DNA of 64,000 nucleotides from Caprimulgus europaeus (lineage: Eukaryota > Chordata > Aves > Caprimulgiformes > Caprimulgidae): NCBI GenBank assembly GCA_907165065.1, contig OU015525.1, forward strand, positions 3,786,622 through 3,850,621, given 5' to 3'. Of the stretch, positions 23,816 through 36,227 are shown in pieces. A model generated the notes under the pieces. The model had not been told where the DNA came from. It was given only the letters and a program-made list of their open reading frames with translations, and did no database searches. How positions within the stretch are numbered: position 1 is the stretch's first letter; each line of letters opens with the position of its first letter. Position numbers and translations under genes: made by a program.

Positions 23816-26800
23816 TCATCTCTGTATAAACACGTCCAAATGTAATTAAGGACCTAGGCTCTCAATCCAGCAGACCTCAAATTAGCTTTCAAAATGCATA
23901 GTAAGGGCATAGACAAATGCTTTCATGCAATTCCAAATGACCTCTAAGGACAGGGTGAGCAAAATTGCATGAACCTCTTTAATGTCACAAAACATTCTCT
24001 ACAGTGATTTGCATATAAAGTGTACCATTTTATGTCAAACAAATCTGTTAATCTTGCAATGAAGGAAACTGTACTTGAAAATTAATCAATGTGGTTTTTT
24101 ATTGCCCAGCAGAGGCCCTTAAAAGGACCTGACTGAATAACTGGAGGCTGTTATTGTGTGGTTTCTAAATTCAATATTTTTTTTAGGTTTTATTTGCTGG
24201 ATGATTTTGCAGGAAGTAGATCTCCATAGCAGATAAATCTTCAATTATTTCTTTGCTCAAGAAATGGGATTCTTCTTTCAGAAGTTCTTGTAATCCTGGC
24301 TCTGTTGGAAATTGCTTTATTATTTGTACATTTTAAAACCGTTTTACAAGCATTTCTGTAGGTAAAAATGAGTAGTCTTTCTGAGTCTTTAGGTATTGAT
24401 TACAGGCTAACTTTTTGCTTGTTAACCATAATAACTTGTCTAAAAAATGATGACTGAAAAACAGACCTCCTCCCCTAGGGGACACATTCTTGCCCATACA
24501 ACCTAACTGAAAAACCTATGGTATAGCAAATATTTATATTATTTGACATGGCAGGAGGGAGGGACAGAGACACATGGCCTTGGCTTAACCATCTAGGGTG
24601 ATACTCTGCTGTCATCATCCTTATCCCAGTCCAAGGGCTAAGAACAGAGAGAGATAGAATAAGAAGGTGATATAATGGTGAGATTAATTTAGCTAATGAT
24701 AGCAGCCTACCCAATGCTTTTGTCCTGCAGGGGACCTAGAAAATGCCACAACCGTGGAGTTGTAGGGTATATCTCTACTCCAAAGCAGTGTCATATGCTA
24801 TGAAGTTCCTAGAATAGAGCAGCTGTTCTAGAACAGACCCCTGCCTGATGTAAAATGCCTGTTTCTAGGGCTTTTCACCCCATTAGGAGAGCCTGTGAAA
24901 TCTCCACCTTCCTGCCTTTCAGTGTGTGGTGTAACCAATCCACAGAGGGCAGAGATGTACGATGCTGTGAATTGGTTTGACTCATATTTTCTGTATTCTA
25001 TATAAATACAGGAAAACCAGTTTCCTCTGACCTCTTCTATTGTTTATGCTTTGTCCCAGCTAGCTTTTGAATCCTTAGCAAGAAAACATTTCTTTCCTCA
25101 TGTAGCTGCTTTTGCTTAGGAAATTCCAAGATGAAACTTGCTTTTCTGGGCCTGGGGCCATAATAGGCTTTAATAGTTTTTAATTACTTAACTATTTGTT
25201 GTGACATAATTAAAATGTCATTCAGCATTTCACATTTCACCCCCAATAAATTATCTTCTAGGCTGTAAAATATGACTTGCAGCTTATTTTTGTGAAACAA
25301 TGAAGGAAAGGCTTCTTTCAATCTCAGTCACATCCAGTTAGCCTGTCAATAAAAGTACTTCTCAGCTGTGTCCCTAAATAGCCCTGCTCATTCCTTCATT
25401 GCTTTTCACTTCTATTTCACATGTGTGTTTAAAGAGCCTTTGTTAGGATTAAAATATATCTTTACCTATACTGTTTTAGTAAAAACCTCTGAGAACCTAG
25501 CAAAAATAACTGTAAAAAGTCATTATGTCTTACTACAGGATTAGGTTTTTTTGTCCCACACTGCATTCTTTTAATCTTGGGAAAATGTGTACAATGAAAA
25601 TAGATTAGCTCCAATTTAATCAACAAATTCTAGGTGTTATGGGAAATGAGCTTCCAACAGGTTGGGACAGAACTATAAAACCAGAGCAGTGCAACAGCAT
25701 ACAATTCAAGGTTCAGAATAAGCTAACATAATTAAAATGAAATCAGATAATACTGCTTATAATTATTTCTCCTACATTTTCTAGTAGAAAATAATATTTT
25801 CTGCTAGCTTTAAACTTTTCACAGATTCAGCCTGAAATTGGGTTTATTGCATTGGTTTCTGTATCTCTATTTAGATACTAATTTTAAATGATAGTTAAAG
25901 GGAGACAATGTTTACTAAAATAGAGTTTTGGGAAATGTGTTTCATTGGGAGGAGCATGGTTTCTAGGAGGTTTTGTTAAATTCTAGAGCTTATTGTATGT
26001 GGACAGAGCTTTGCAACTTTGCAGGGGGGAAAAAACTTGAGAAAGCAGGCATATAGTGTCTTTGTCACCTCTAGGTGTTTGGTAAAACCTTCAAGTCTCT
26101 GGAAAAGAACCCCAAACTATTCCCTTAGTTTTTCTTGATACTTCTTTGAAGTTGGGGGGAACATCCTTAAGATTCAATTTGTAACAAGAGTATATTTCAA
26201 GTTTTGATAACTCTGGTGTGCTGATAGTCCTAGGTACATCTTTTCTTTGGTAAGTAGCTAAGTATGCTTCAAGTGGAATATGCTGGGCAAAATTATCTTA
26301 CAATTGCAAGCAATTAGGGGTGTAGGTTGGAGGAACTGAGAGGAGGTCATATTGTATCAAAGCTTCCTGTGATGGACCCCTGGAAAGTCAAGGAAAATAG
26401 GGAATAGAATTAATGCAGTGTGGAAGAAAGATCTTCAGCTGTTGAAGGAAGAAAGAGTTGGAAAAAGATGAGTGAAATCGACTACGGATTAGTCAGATGG
26501 TGGGAAATGTTATAAAAAGGCAAAGCTCCCTGAAGAACTATGTTGTAAAATAAATGATTCATTTTACAGTTGGTTCATAGTTGTTTGGTGGTTTTTTGTT
26601 TTGTTTTTTCCTTAAACTTTCTGTTGCTGTGGCTCTGCTGTTCTGACACTATGAATTTTGAGGCAGAAACATAGTAGCATCTTCCTCTGGACAGTAAGGA
26701 ACTTGCCCTGGTGAGAAATAGTTGCATTACAGGTTTGGAAATGGTTTACAATTTCCATGTAAGTGTAGATTAATCTTGATTGAAAGGATTGCATAATGAA

Positions 26801-26817
26801 TCACACTTTTATCTTCC

Positions 26818-26835
26818 TTTTTTTTTTTTTTTTTT
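26818..26835. repeat. Poly-T tract (18 T)
   Basis: Uninterrupted T run in otherwise unique sequence. Confidence 0.9.
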
Positions 26836-27514
26836 CTCTGGAGAATTGAAATTCTCTTGAGATAGGCTATACTTCCACCTCCTTGACTTAAAATGGACAT
26901 AAACCTGTCACTGCACTGACATTTGGTATGGAAAGTATTAATTATATGATTCTGTTGCCATAGAGCTCCCATGGGAAAATTAGGACTTTTAAGTGAAAAG
27001 TTTGTGTGGTCTCATGTGAACATGGCTTTAGATGGGTGTCCCAAGAAAACTTGTGTAGATAAGCAAAATTTGTAAATGTACATGATGTACATAGCATAAT
27101 AACTGCCTATTTACTGAAGAAGAGATCTTCCTTGAAAGGGAGGGGAAAAAAAATACTACCTCTATATGCATACATGGGAAACATAGACTCTAGCATTTCC
27201 TAGCTATTGAGTGCTTACATTTCTGATGTTGATGTGCTCCCAGTGTGTGTTGCTGCCTTGGGATTATTAAAGATACATGGATGTGTTTGGTTTTGCTGCT
27301 GAACTTCCCTCAAGAATGACAGTGATGGCATTAAGACACCATTTATAATCTCAGCTTGGTTATCAGATTCTGTTAATTTAAACTAGGGATAATAACTGGA
27401 GTTGATTATATGTAATATTATTATGCATACCATTATTAGTGTATATTTATTTAATATTCAAGTGAGGATGCCCATACCTTGGTCTGCAAATCCTATTTAG
27501 TGAACAGAATGACC

Positions 27515-27741
27515 ATAGCATCATAGACTGGTTTGGGTTGGAAAGGACCTTAAAGATCATCTAGTTCCAACCTCCCTGCCATGAGCAGGGACACCTTCCA
27601 CTAGACCAGGTTGCTCATAGCCTCATCCAACCTGGCCTTGAGCACTTCCAGAGAGGAGCATCCACAGCTTCTTTGGGCAACATGTTCCAGTGTCTCACCA
27701 CCCTCACAGTGAAGAATTTCTTCCTAATCTGTCCAATCTGC
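27515..27741 (-). mobile_element. CR1 LINE fragment
   Basis: Reversed CR1 tail ('agcatcatagactggtttgg', 'aaggaccttaaagatcatct', 'ccactagaccaggttgctca'), then the 'cagtgaagaatttcttccta' block. The 5' truncation comes within about 230 bp. Confidence 0.93.
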
Positions 27742-30199
27742 TCTGTGCTAACATCTTTCTCCTCTGATAAAGGTAGGGAATGTCAAATCATATCTCAAGG
27801 AATGCTTGCATAGCCTTTCCTGAAACTACTTGTGCATCTGACTGGAGACTAAAGGGACTCGAGGAACTGAACATTTTCCTTATAGAAATATAAAGAAAGA
27901 ACTAGGAGTTAACATGAGAATCCTGCAACAGATTATATGGCTGTGAAGGACAGTAATACTAAATCCAATAAGAGATGTTGTAAACAGAATAGGAATCATT
28001 ATCCTGACTTACCAGCCAGGACAAGGTCATAAAGTGTGAACAAAATATCAGAATACAGGCTTAGCTGCATCTCTCCTACCCTCTGATTAGTCTGTTAGAG
28101 TGTTTATGGTTGAGTTTTATGCTTACTTTATGTTGGTTAAAAGCAAGAAAAAAGTGGGGAGGGTAGGAGAGACTATGTAAAGTGCAAAATAAGAGTGGAT
28201 AGGACTTTGCAATGCTAGAAAGAGCAGAACAAGGGAATCTCTCTGCAAAGGCACTGATGGAAAAGCCATCTGAAGTGGTACAGCCTTTGAAACTCTTATT
28301 AGAAATATTTGAGAATGCTACTGGAAGCTAAATGACCCATTAGCATCCTCTGCTGACCAAATAAAGGCCCTGTTATTTTAGAAATGGACAAGATGTACAG
28401 GTGGTTTAAGATAATTTGCAGTTTTAAGCAGAGGTCTCCTGGTTTGACTTGGAATTAATCAAGGCAAAAAGGATGCTGTAGCAGGCCTCTTGTGTCAGGC
28501 ACTTAGCTTTCGGAATGCATTTTACTTACCCCTCTAGAAAAGAAGCCTGCAAGTGCAGAGGCACTATGAAGAAACATCACTTTGTGGGTGAAAGAAATCA
28601 TTAAAGGCATAGCTGTGGTGCACCTGTATTCTTCCTCAAGAGTCACAGTAAACTGATGGAAAAGTATGAGCAAATGAGTACCCACAAGTAGGGTTTTGGG
28701 GAAGAGGAGAGTAATGTCCCCCTGCACATGCCTTCCTAGCATACTTAACAAAAAGATCCTTCTTAATACACATGGAATTATATATTTAAAGCACCTATTT
28801 TTTTCCAAATTCAAAGAAAACATTTCTGTGTGAGTAATTTAAAAGCAAATGGAGACCCAAGATGAATCACTGATTATCTGCTATGGAGATAGGACAACAT
28901 AGCATTTTAATTTGTTAAAAAATAATAATATAGAAATCCACTCTTTAACAAAAAAACAACAGTTTGGTTGGTGATTGATCCTGGAAGGGAGGACAGGTCA
29001 TGCATCACAGTTCTCTGCTGGAAGCACTTCTTCAGCTTTGCACAGCCAAACAAATGGGTCCTGGGAGGGTTGCGAGGGAATGGAGCACTAAGCCTTGGAG
29101 CACCAATGGAAGAGATGAGTCTCCTGTCACTTGTTGTATAAGAAGTCAAAACATCTGTAGAGAGTAATAGCTGGGGGACTATGGCTCTGTGGGAAATGCA
29201 ATGTGGTGAAGAGTGGTGTAAACCAGTTAGAAAAGAACCTGAGGCAGACTAGGAGGGTTGATTACAGAAGTTAGAGGAAGAAAGGAAGGAAAAGTGAATA
29301 ACAGTAATATTAACATAATCTTTCCCATGAGAGTGCTACTTCAGTTGTAAGAAAAGTAAAGAATTCTGGACAAATGCAATTAGATTATCAAGTCAAGATG
29401 GTGGTGTTAAGCCTGGTGGTTGGAGGACTGGTTGGTATGGTCTCAAGGGAAATGTCTGACTTGACTCCGTGTCTCCTTGAAGTTACTTTTTTAATGTGTT
29501 GATAAGAGCATTACTGACGCTGTGGGATCATGGAAATACACTTCTTATCCATTCAAAAGGAAGGAAGAGGAATTGAACTATCTGGGAAAGATTTTAAATG
29601 GGAACAAACAACATTATGACCATGGAGGTCACTGGAAAGGGTGATGGGTTTAAGTAGAAAGAGATATCAAAATTAAAACCCTGTGGAATTTATTTTACCC
29701 TGTCTTAATTTGGCTGAAATCAGGGTGGTTAATCCTGCAGTTACATTTGCCTACCCTATAAACACCCTGCCTTATTGCTTGGCTAGATTTGATTGCACAG
29801 CAAGATGGAGAGAGACCTCTCTATCTTGCAGGAGACAGTCTTCTCCTGGCAGCTGGAAAGCAGATTTGACACCCCCAGACCAAAGTGATTAGCCTTACCC
29901 AAAGTCCAGCTCTTCAAGCAGAGTCTGGAAATTTAGTATAACACCAACAATGACTTAAGCAGGAAGAAAGTAGTTCAGAGAAGGTGATTGTATTTAAAGG
30001 GGATTTTTTGAAAAGGGAGAATCTGGATTGTCCAGAAGGATGAGTCAGTCTGAAAAAAAGAGACAAATTTTCTGTGTTGTATTGACTTGTTTCAAATAGT
30101 CCTACCAATGGAAAAATAGCAAAATTTCTTCATGGATTTACCCTCCATCTTCCCATTAAATGTCCAAACACTTATTTCTTTGCCTTTCTCTTCTTTTAG
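27742..30199. other. Unique noncoding sequence, probably intron upstream of the exon at 30200
   Basis: No repeat or additional exon is recognised. The last 40 bases form a strong polypyrimidine tract ending TTTTAG at 30199, a good splice acceptor. I searched by eye for an upstream SNARE-motif exon and did not find one. Confidence 0.45.
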
Positions 30200-30315
30200 C
30201 TAAGAGCCAGGAAGATGAAGTGCTGTCTTCTCTCTGTTGCGTTGGTCGTTCTGATGTTCATTGTCATAATCATCGCAGTCTCCGTCAAGCGCTGATCTGG
30301 CTACAATTTTCACAG
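30200..30315 (+). CDS. Putative last coding exon of a syntaxin-like (Qa-SNARE) tail-anchored protein, partial
   Basis: The exon is bounded by a strong acceptor (pyrimidine tract then TTTTAG, 30199) and a strong donor (CAG then GTAAAAG, from 30316). Read in phase 0 from 30200 it gives 31 codons and a TGA at 30293-30295. They encode a basic juxtamembrane stretch LRARKMK, about 22 hydrophobic residues (starting CCLLSVALVV), and a short basic end, VKR. Five CpGs lie within 30240-30292, while roughly 200 bp before and 250 bp after have none, which suggests coding constraint. Basic-ARK-plus-single-helix-plus-stop at the C terminus is the layout of Qa-SNAREs such as STX12, STX16 and TSNARE1, which anchor in the membrane by this tail. 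The stop is 20 nt before the splice donor, so a downstream 3'UTR exon would not trigger decay. Upstream exons with the SNARE helix are not seen in the window, and the gene identity is unproven. An internal ATG at 30215 would give only a 26-residue peptide, so it could instead be a tiny membrane protein. Confidence 0.5.
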
Positions 30316-31329
30316 GTAAAAGCCTTAACTATGTCTTTTATCATACTCTGGAAGATAGTTGGGAGACAGTTTTGGAAACTAATACTGGTAAGAAAAATTT
30401 ATCTTAGCTTGTATATTCAGGCCTGGCCTATGAAAAGAATTTCCCTTAAAGGGTGTTTGATCTTGGAAATAGGATCCTTAGTGGATCCTTAAATATAAGT
30501 CAAGATGGTATTCAAACAAAACAACATATTATCCTTTTTTTCTGCTGCTTGTATTTGATTTTATATGGATCTCGTAGCAATGCTAATTAATGAATCTTAA
30601 ATCCATATGAATTAGAGACACAGAAGTGATATTAAAGACTTCAGACTGAAGCAAGGTTGAGGAAAATCCAACATTCCACAGATATACTGAGATGTTCCAA
30701 AGACACCCTGGAGCCAAGCCCTCCTAAGAAGCAGGAATATAAACTGGAGATTGTAGTATGGACCAAAATAAAAATGGATTTCTGGTGATCTTTGTTCTGG
30801 ATTCACCCCCAAAAGGTGTATTGGTCTGTAGAAGGGAGAAAGGGCTGTAATCAAAATAGGCGAGACATCAAAGCAACCTCATCCCACTGGTGAAATTTAA
30901 ACCACAGTGTGTTTTCTTTGCAAAGTACATGCTTTAAATGTAAAGCATAAGGAACAAAAAAAGTTTTCCTTTTCCTTTTTTTTTTTTTTTTTTTTGTCTC
31001 ATTACCTTTGGAGAACGACTCAAGTTATTTCTGATAATCTCTGTCTGATACAAAGCATTTTTGTCTGTCTGCTTCTTTAGAACATCACTAAATCATTATT
31101 CAAGGAGATATAATCAAATTTACAGAACTTCTGTCACCCAAAGGACTCTAGCACTCCAGATCTTTGTGCCTGCTGCCATGGCAGGGTTTCTAACAGGTAA
31201 AGCCAGAACCCAAAAATTTAAGTGGGACTGTTCTTGCAGACAGCAAGCAGGAGCCCTGAGGCAGAAGGCAATGGAGGGTTGGATCAACTTTTGGTTTAGA
31301 GATCTCTCAAGTTCCACAGGGACTTGCAT
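30316..31329. other. Unique noncoding sequence, probably intron
   Basis: It begins at the inferred splice donor. It contains a 20-T tract at 30976-30995. No downstream exon is recognised. Confidence 0.45.
30976..30995. repeat. Poly-T tract (20 T)
   Basis: Uninterrupted T run preceded by a pyrimidine-rich leader. Confidence 0.9.
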
Positions 31330-31787
31330 CAAGCATAGGGACACGAAATTGGTGAAGGACTTGGAGGGGAAGCCATATGAGAAGTGGCTGAAGTCGCTTG
31401 GATTGTTCAGCCTGGGGAAGAGGAGACTGAGAGGAGACCTCATCATGGTCTAGAACTTCCTCCCAAGGGGAAGAGGAGGAACAGGCACTGATCTCTTCTC
31501 CCTGGCAACTAATGATAGGACCAGGGGAAATGACAGGAAGATGTGCCAGAACAAGTTTAGGTTGGCCATGAGGAAAAGGTTCATCAGGCAGAGGGTGGTG
31601 GAGCACTGGAATGGGGTCCCCAGGGAGGTGGTCATGGCACCAAGCCTGAGAAGATTCCAGAAGCATTTGGCCAAGGCCCTCAGACACATGGTCTGAATGT
31701 TGGGCTTGTCCTGTGCAGGGACAGGAGTTAGACTCGATGATCCTTATGGGTCCCTTCAAACTCACAACATTCTATGACTCTGTGTGA
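31330..31787 (+). mobile_element. CR1 LINE copy, 3' part
   Basis: Sense CR1 of the same subfamily as 13525-13969: 'gaaattggtgaaggacttgg', 'gaggggaagccatatgagaa', 'ataggaccaggggaaatgac' and a tail 'ttctatgactctgtgtga'. The frames on both strands in this area (31061-31453 +, 31307-31765 -) are LINE shadows, not host genes. Confidence 0.93.
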
Positions 31788-32365
31788 TATCACTATTCTA
31801 CTTAGTACATACTGCATTATACCGAGGATCACTGGGACCTTTTACAATAATTTAAGCAGTGATTTCTTATCCTGAACTATCTCTGGAAGTACCCTACAGA
31901 AAGCATAAAGGATTTTGTTTACTGTTTTGTTTTACAAGAGTTCAGTGTTACTTGACAATGCCATCTTTCCACCTGAGGATGAAGTATTGTCCTCTACCGT
32001 GCCTTCTTTCTACGTCATTCTCTCAACTGAAGCTAGCAGGGTTGGTTCAAAACAATCACAGAAAAATAATTTTTCACAAAAGTTGTACTTAAGCTTTGGA
32101 ACTCTTCCTGGCATGATATTGTGGATGACAAAATTTGAATACAAGAAGGAATTGTAAGAATATGTGAAAGAAAAAATCAGTTGTAAGATGTCAAGTACCA
32201 TCTCACTGGTTTGGGATGAGTATTATCATAAGCCCTACATTAATGCTGTAGCTGTAAATATTTTTTTCCACTTCTGTGTTTACTTATGTGTTTGGCCAGC
32301 ACTGAAGTGAGGACAATATCAGTGAGATGGACCTTTAGGTTGATCAGATATGGATGTTCTTAAGG

Positions 32366-32367
32366 CA

Positions 32368-32412
<45 letters not shown>

Positions 32413-32413
32413 C
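32366..32413. repeat. (AT)n-(AC)n microsatellite
   Basis: An alternating AT run of about 35 bp passing into five AC units. It is likely length-polymorphic. Confidence 0.95.
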
Positions 32414-33578
32414 CATTATACATGTATTTTTATCCCTCTTACATGAGACACTACTTATGGGTGAAGATAGTGATCTGTTCGGCAGATTTAAATCTAGAAC
32501 AACTACAGTAATTTCAGTTGCATTACTTTGGTTTACTCTACAGTAGCCTGGTTTGAAAATGTGATCTATCACAGTAATCTATAATGTAATAAAATTTATT
32601 TTATCTATAATTAAATATTCCTATCTACCAGAAATCACAAATCTTATCAACAGTTGACTAAATCTACACGTATTTTAATCTAAATCCTTTAAATAGAGAA
32701 AGTCAAAGAACCAAAATATCCTTACAATAAAACTAGAGTTAATATTTAGTTAAGAGATTCATTTCTAGAGGGAAGTGAACCTAGAGGTACTAATAAAAGC
32801 CCTAGGAAAAATATGATGCTCTGCTTTTCATCATCAGTTGTGAAACTAATTATTTACCTTCTAAAACATGAGTTACTTGCCAGCAGTACAAATGTCTGCA
32901 TTGAGTTATACTGGAATAAGTATATTTTCTGATCATTATAAATTTTTCTTAATATAAATTGACCTCAAATTATGTGAAGCAGATTTGACATTTATATTTT
33001 GGAGATTTCCAAAACAGAATATTTTCAGAAGTTCCATGTCCATAGTGGAAATTTTTCGTATTCTGAAGTGCAACACAAATGGATTTTAAAATATCAGTGG
33101 ATTTAAAGTTTCAACTACCTCAACAAACTGTTTCATATAAAGCTGTCTTACATGCTTTAGGGAGATAGAGAACAGCTGGGTTTTAATGTATAACAGCTTT
33201 ACATGACTGTTCTGAGAAAATAAAGAGGAAAAAAGCAAGCTAGGCTACTAGTTACAAAATACTCTGATTGACACAGGACATATAACTGAATAAAATCTCG
33301 AATTTAGTAATGACTCGGCAGAACTTCCATTTAATGTGTCATCAAAGAGTTTACTCTGTGCTGGATCAGTAAGGAGCCAAAAGAAACATCACTAGCCACA
33401 TGATTCAAGTGGTTTAAGTCCCATTTGCATTATATTCAAGGTAGTCTTCTTTAGCTTTCACAAGGGCAGCCATGATGAGAAATCTGAAGGTCACTATTCA
33501 GTGAGTTAAAGAAATTAAGGCATTAGTATCTCTGCTGACTGATGATAGTTATAATCATTAACGTATAAAGTCCTCTTC

Positions 33579-33605
33579 TTTTTTTTTTCTTTTTTTTTTT
33601 TTTTT
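33579..33605. repeat. T-rich tract
   Basis: 27 bp of T with one C at 33589. Confidence 0.9.
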
Positions 33606-35229
33606 ATTCTTTCTACTTTTGCAATAAAGGTACTGAGTCAACAGTTCTACTCACAAGGACAAAAAAGGCACTTCCCTCCTTGCCCTCACAAATCAGACAT
33701 GACTTTGGCAGACAAGCCTATTCCTTCCATAGGAAAGATGACTTTATGAATCTTGAAAAGTAAAAAACACTTTTTCCCATGAGTTTCTCAAGCAGTGGTG
33801 GTATCATTAGCTGTTAGCTCAGTGCATGTGGAGAGACCAGCTGTTCAGGAGAGCTCTGAGCCCTGACTTTTGCCTGTCGAGGCCCCTGCCATAAGTATGT
33901 CACTGCTCCCTTGAGGCAGTTTTGTCTGGCAGAGGGAGAGAAGAGCATCTACAGAGGATGTGGAGAAACTCCTGGGGACTTATGTCTGTACATTTGTTTG
34001 CTGACACCTCAAGAAAATAGCCCAGGAACTTTTGGGTCACATTGCTCATTTCGTGGCGACATTGCAGCTGCTTTCTTTGCTCTTGTGATACAACATCAGT
34101 AAACATCTTAAAAGGACAGTCTCGCAGTAGCAGTCTGAAAGAAGTCTTGCACAATGTCTTTACCTAGTGTCAGCCTAGATAGACCTTCTGTGTCCTTCTT
34201 TTGACTCATTTGGACGAGTGCACAATCACACAAAGTGACAATCAAGACTGTTGTAATCCTAAGTCTCAAGCATTCTTTACAGGAAAAAAAAAAGAGGTAA
34301 CAAACTTTGAGAAAGATGATACATGGCCATTGGAAAATATACTTTCTAATGACAACTTAATCACCTCTAGCCAAAGAAAGAGAGAATGAAAGATGACTTC
34401 TCTGTGCCCTTTTCTTGGAAGGTCACTGCAGCAGAAGGTGCCTTCCCCATTTAAAAGACACACTTCAGGCTGACTAAGGTTATGGGACTGAGAACGTGAA
34501 CTTTGTTACATAGGTCCTTAAACCCTATGGATTTACAGTTCTTTTCAGCTTTAGCATCTGTCAGTGAATAAAGAGGTGACAGCCCAGAGAAGTAAAACAG
34601 TGGTTCCCTTCTTGGTAGCTGATGCAATTGGTTGTCAGTGATACTGAGCTATGGGAGAGCAGAACAACAGGCAAGTGTACAAGTGGTCATTCAGTAGAAT
34701 GTTCTCCTAGCCTTCAAAGACTTGAAGCTCAAGAGCTTCCTGATCTGGGAAGTAGTTGTTTACTCTTTAACAGTTGTTGATGCATTCCTTACTTGTTAAT
34801 TTGACCAGTTGCATTTTGAACTGTTATAAACTTTTAAAATGTGAAGTATCCTGAGCAAGTTCTACTCTAATTGCAAATAACCTATAATCTGTAATGTACA
34901 GCTAAAAATCCATCTTGGCCAGCATTTGTAAAGCAGAGCTGTAGTCCATATGCAAAAGCAATAATCAGGGTGCAGGTATCTGTTTACTGAATATACAACT
35001 GTCTTGTTTAAATTTAAATTGAATTAATTATTAGAGAAAATTAGAAAATATAGTTTTAATTTGGATCATTTTTTTCCCCTCCTTTGCAATCACAGTTTTT
35101 CTTAGCTAATTCTTTTATGGGCTTATTATGTGGTTAAATCTTTTCTGTAACCTAACCAATAAGGATAAGAATCAGAGAGATGATTTTAGACAGTTTATCT
35201 TTGGTGTTTGTTTTTTTCCTTACTTTCAG

Positions 35230-35292
35230 AGGGTTTTTTTTTTTTTTGGTTGGTTGGTTGGGTTTTTTTTTTTGTTTTGGTTTGGTTTTTAA
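35230..35292. repeat. T-tract / (GGTT)n low-complexity region
   Basis: Two long T runs (35234-35247 and 35263-35273) flank three to four GGTT units. Further G/T-rich sequence follows. Confidence 0.9.
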
Positions 35293-36210
35293 GTATCTCA
35301 GACACTACAGTGTCCCTGTGTGCCATACCTCTGGTTCCTTGCAACGCAGTAGGAATCATAAAACCTGCACTTGTAGTCCCTGTGTGTATTTTGAGGCACA
35401 GAGGAATGCCCCTGCATGCAATCAGGCCTAGGGAAGTAAAAAATATCTTCATCTGAAAGTTTTAAATCTTGAAATTTTAAACCAGGACAGCAGAATAGTT
35501 TTCTGCAAAAGGGGATTTTGCTAGGTCAGGCTCAGCCCCTCTGATATCATTAATGCTGGACTTCTTGGCACCAGATGTCTAGGTAGGGCATAAAGTACCA
35601 TGTGGAGCCAAGAGGAAGTTCTTCCAAGCCAGGGCACATCCGTAACCCACCAACAAATGCAATCAGAGCCTGTATCTGTCAGGGTCATGAGGGCTGTAGG
35701 TGGCAGAGAGGGAAAGATTGACAAGTGATGTTGTGGTACTTGGCATTTACAGTTCTGTCATTCCTTCCCAGCAGGAGACAAGTCTGGGCACAATCTTCTG
35801 ACACTCACAATAGAAATCCTGACATTTCCCTTGTTCATCTCTTGCCTGGCAATGTCAGGTTGTAAGAGCACAGCAGTTCCTACTCAGTGTTGAAAAGAGC
35901 AATAATTCAGCCTAACGAACGTTGTAAATAAGGACAAAACATAGACAGGCTTGTTTCATGGTATTACTTTTGCCTTTTAAATTGATATCATGGGATTGGC
36001 TTTACTTAGTGTTTTTACCTCACATCTATAAATGGTTTAATAGCTGTGTGAGTGGCTCAGTTTTCAAGCTTGTCTCAATCTCTCAAGCCCTGAAAGGGTC
36101 ACAATATTTTTGACAACTGCCATTCAAATTCTAAAATAATTCACCCCTCTGCCCTGGCTGTGGCATTGCCATGTTTGCCCTGCATCACAGTCAGGAATCA
36201 ATAACTCTGA

Positions 36211-36227
36211 TTTTTTTTTTTTTTTTT
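36211..36227. repeat. Poly-T tract (17 T)
   Basis: Uninterrupted T run. Confidence 0.9.

Larger units (their letters stand above)
23110..27514. other. Unique noncoding sequence
   Basis: No gene is recognised in 4.4 kb. It holds a probable palindromic relic (23695-23815) and an 18-T tract (26818-26835). The AT-rich block at 25140-25400 has several TTAAT/TAATT motifs and may be conserved, but that cannot be judged here. Confidence 0.5.

Noticed and set aside
24741-24850. Segment resembling an old reptile DNA transposon ('tagggtatatctctactcca')
   Set aside because: Only one short block looked familiar, and I could not extend it or find terminal inverted repeats.
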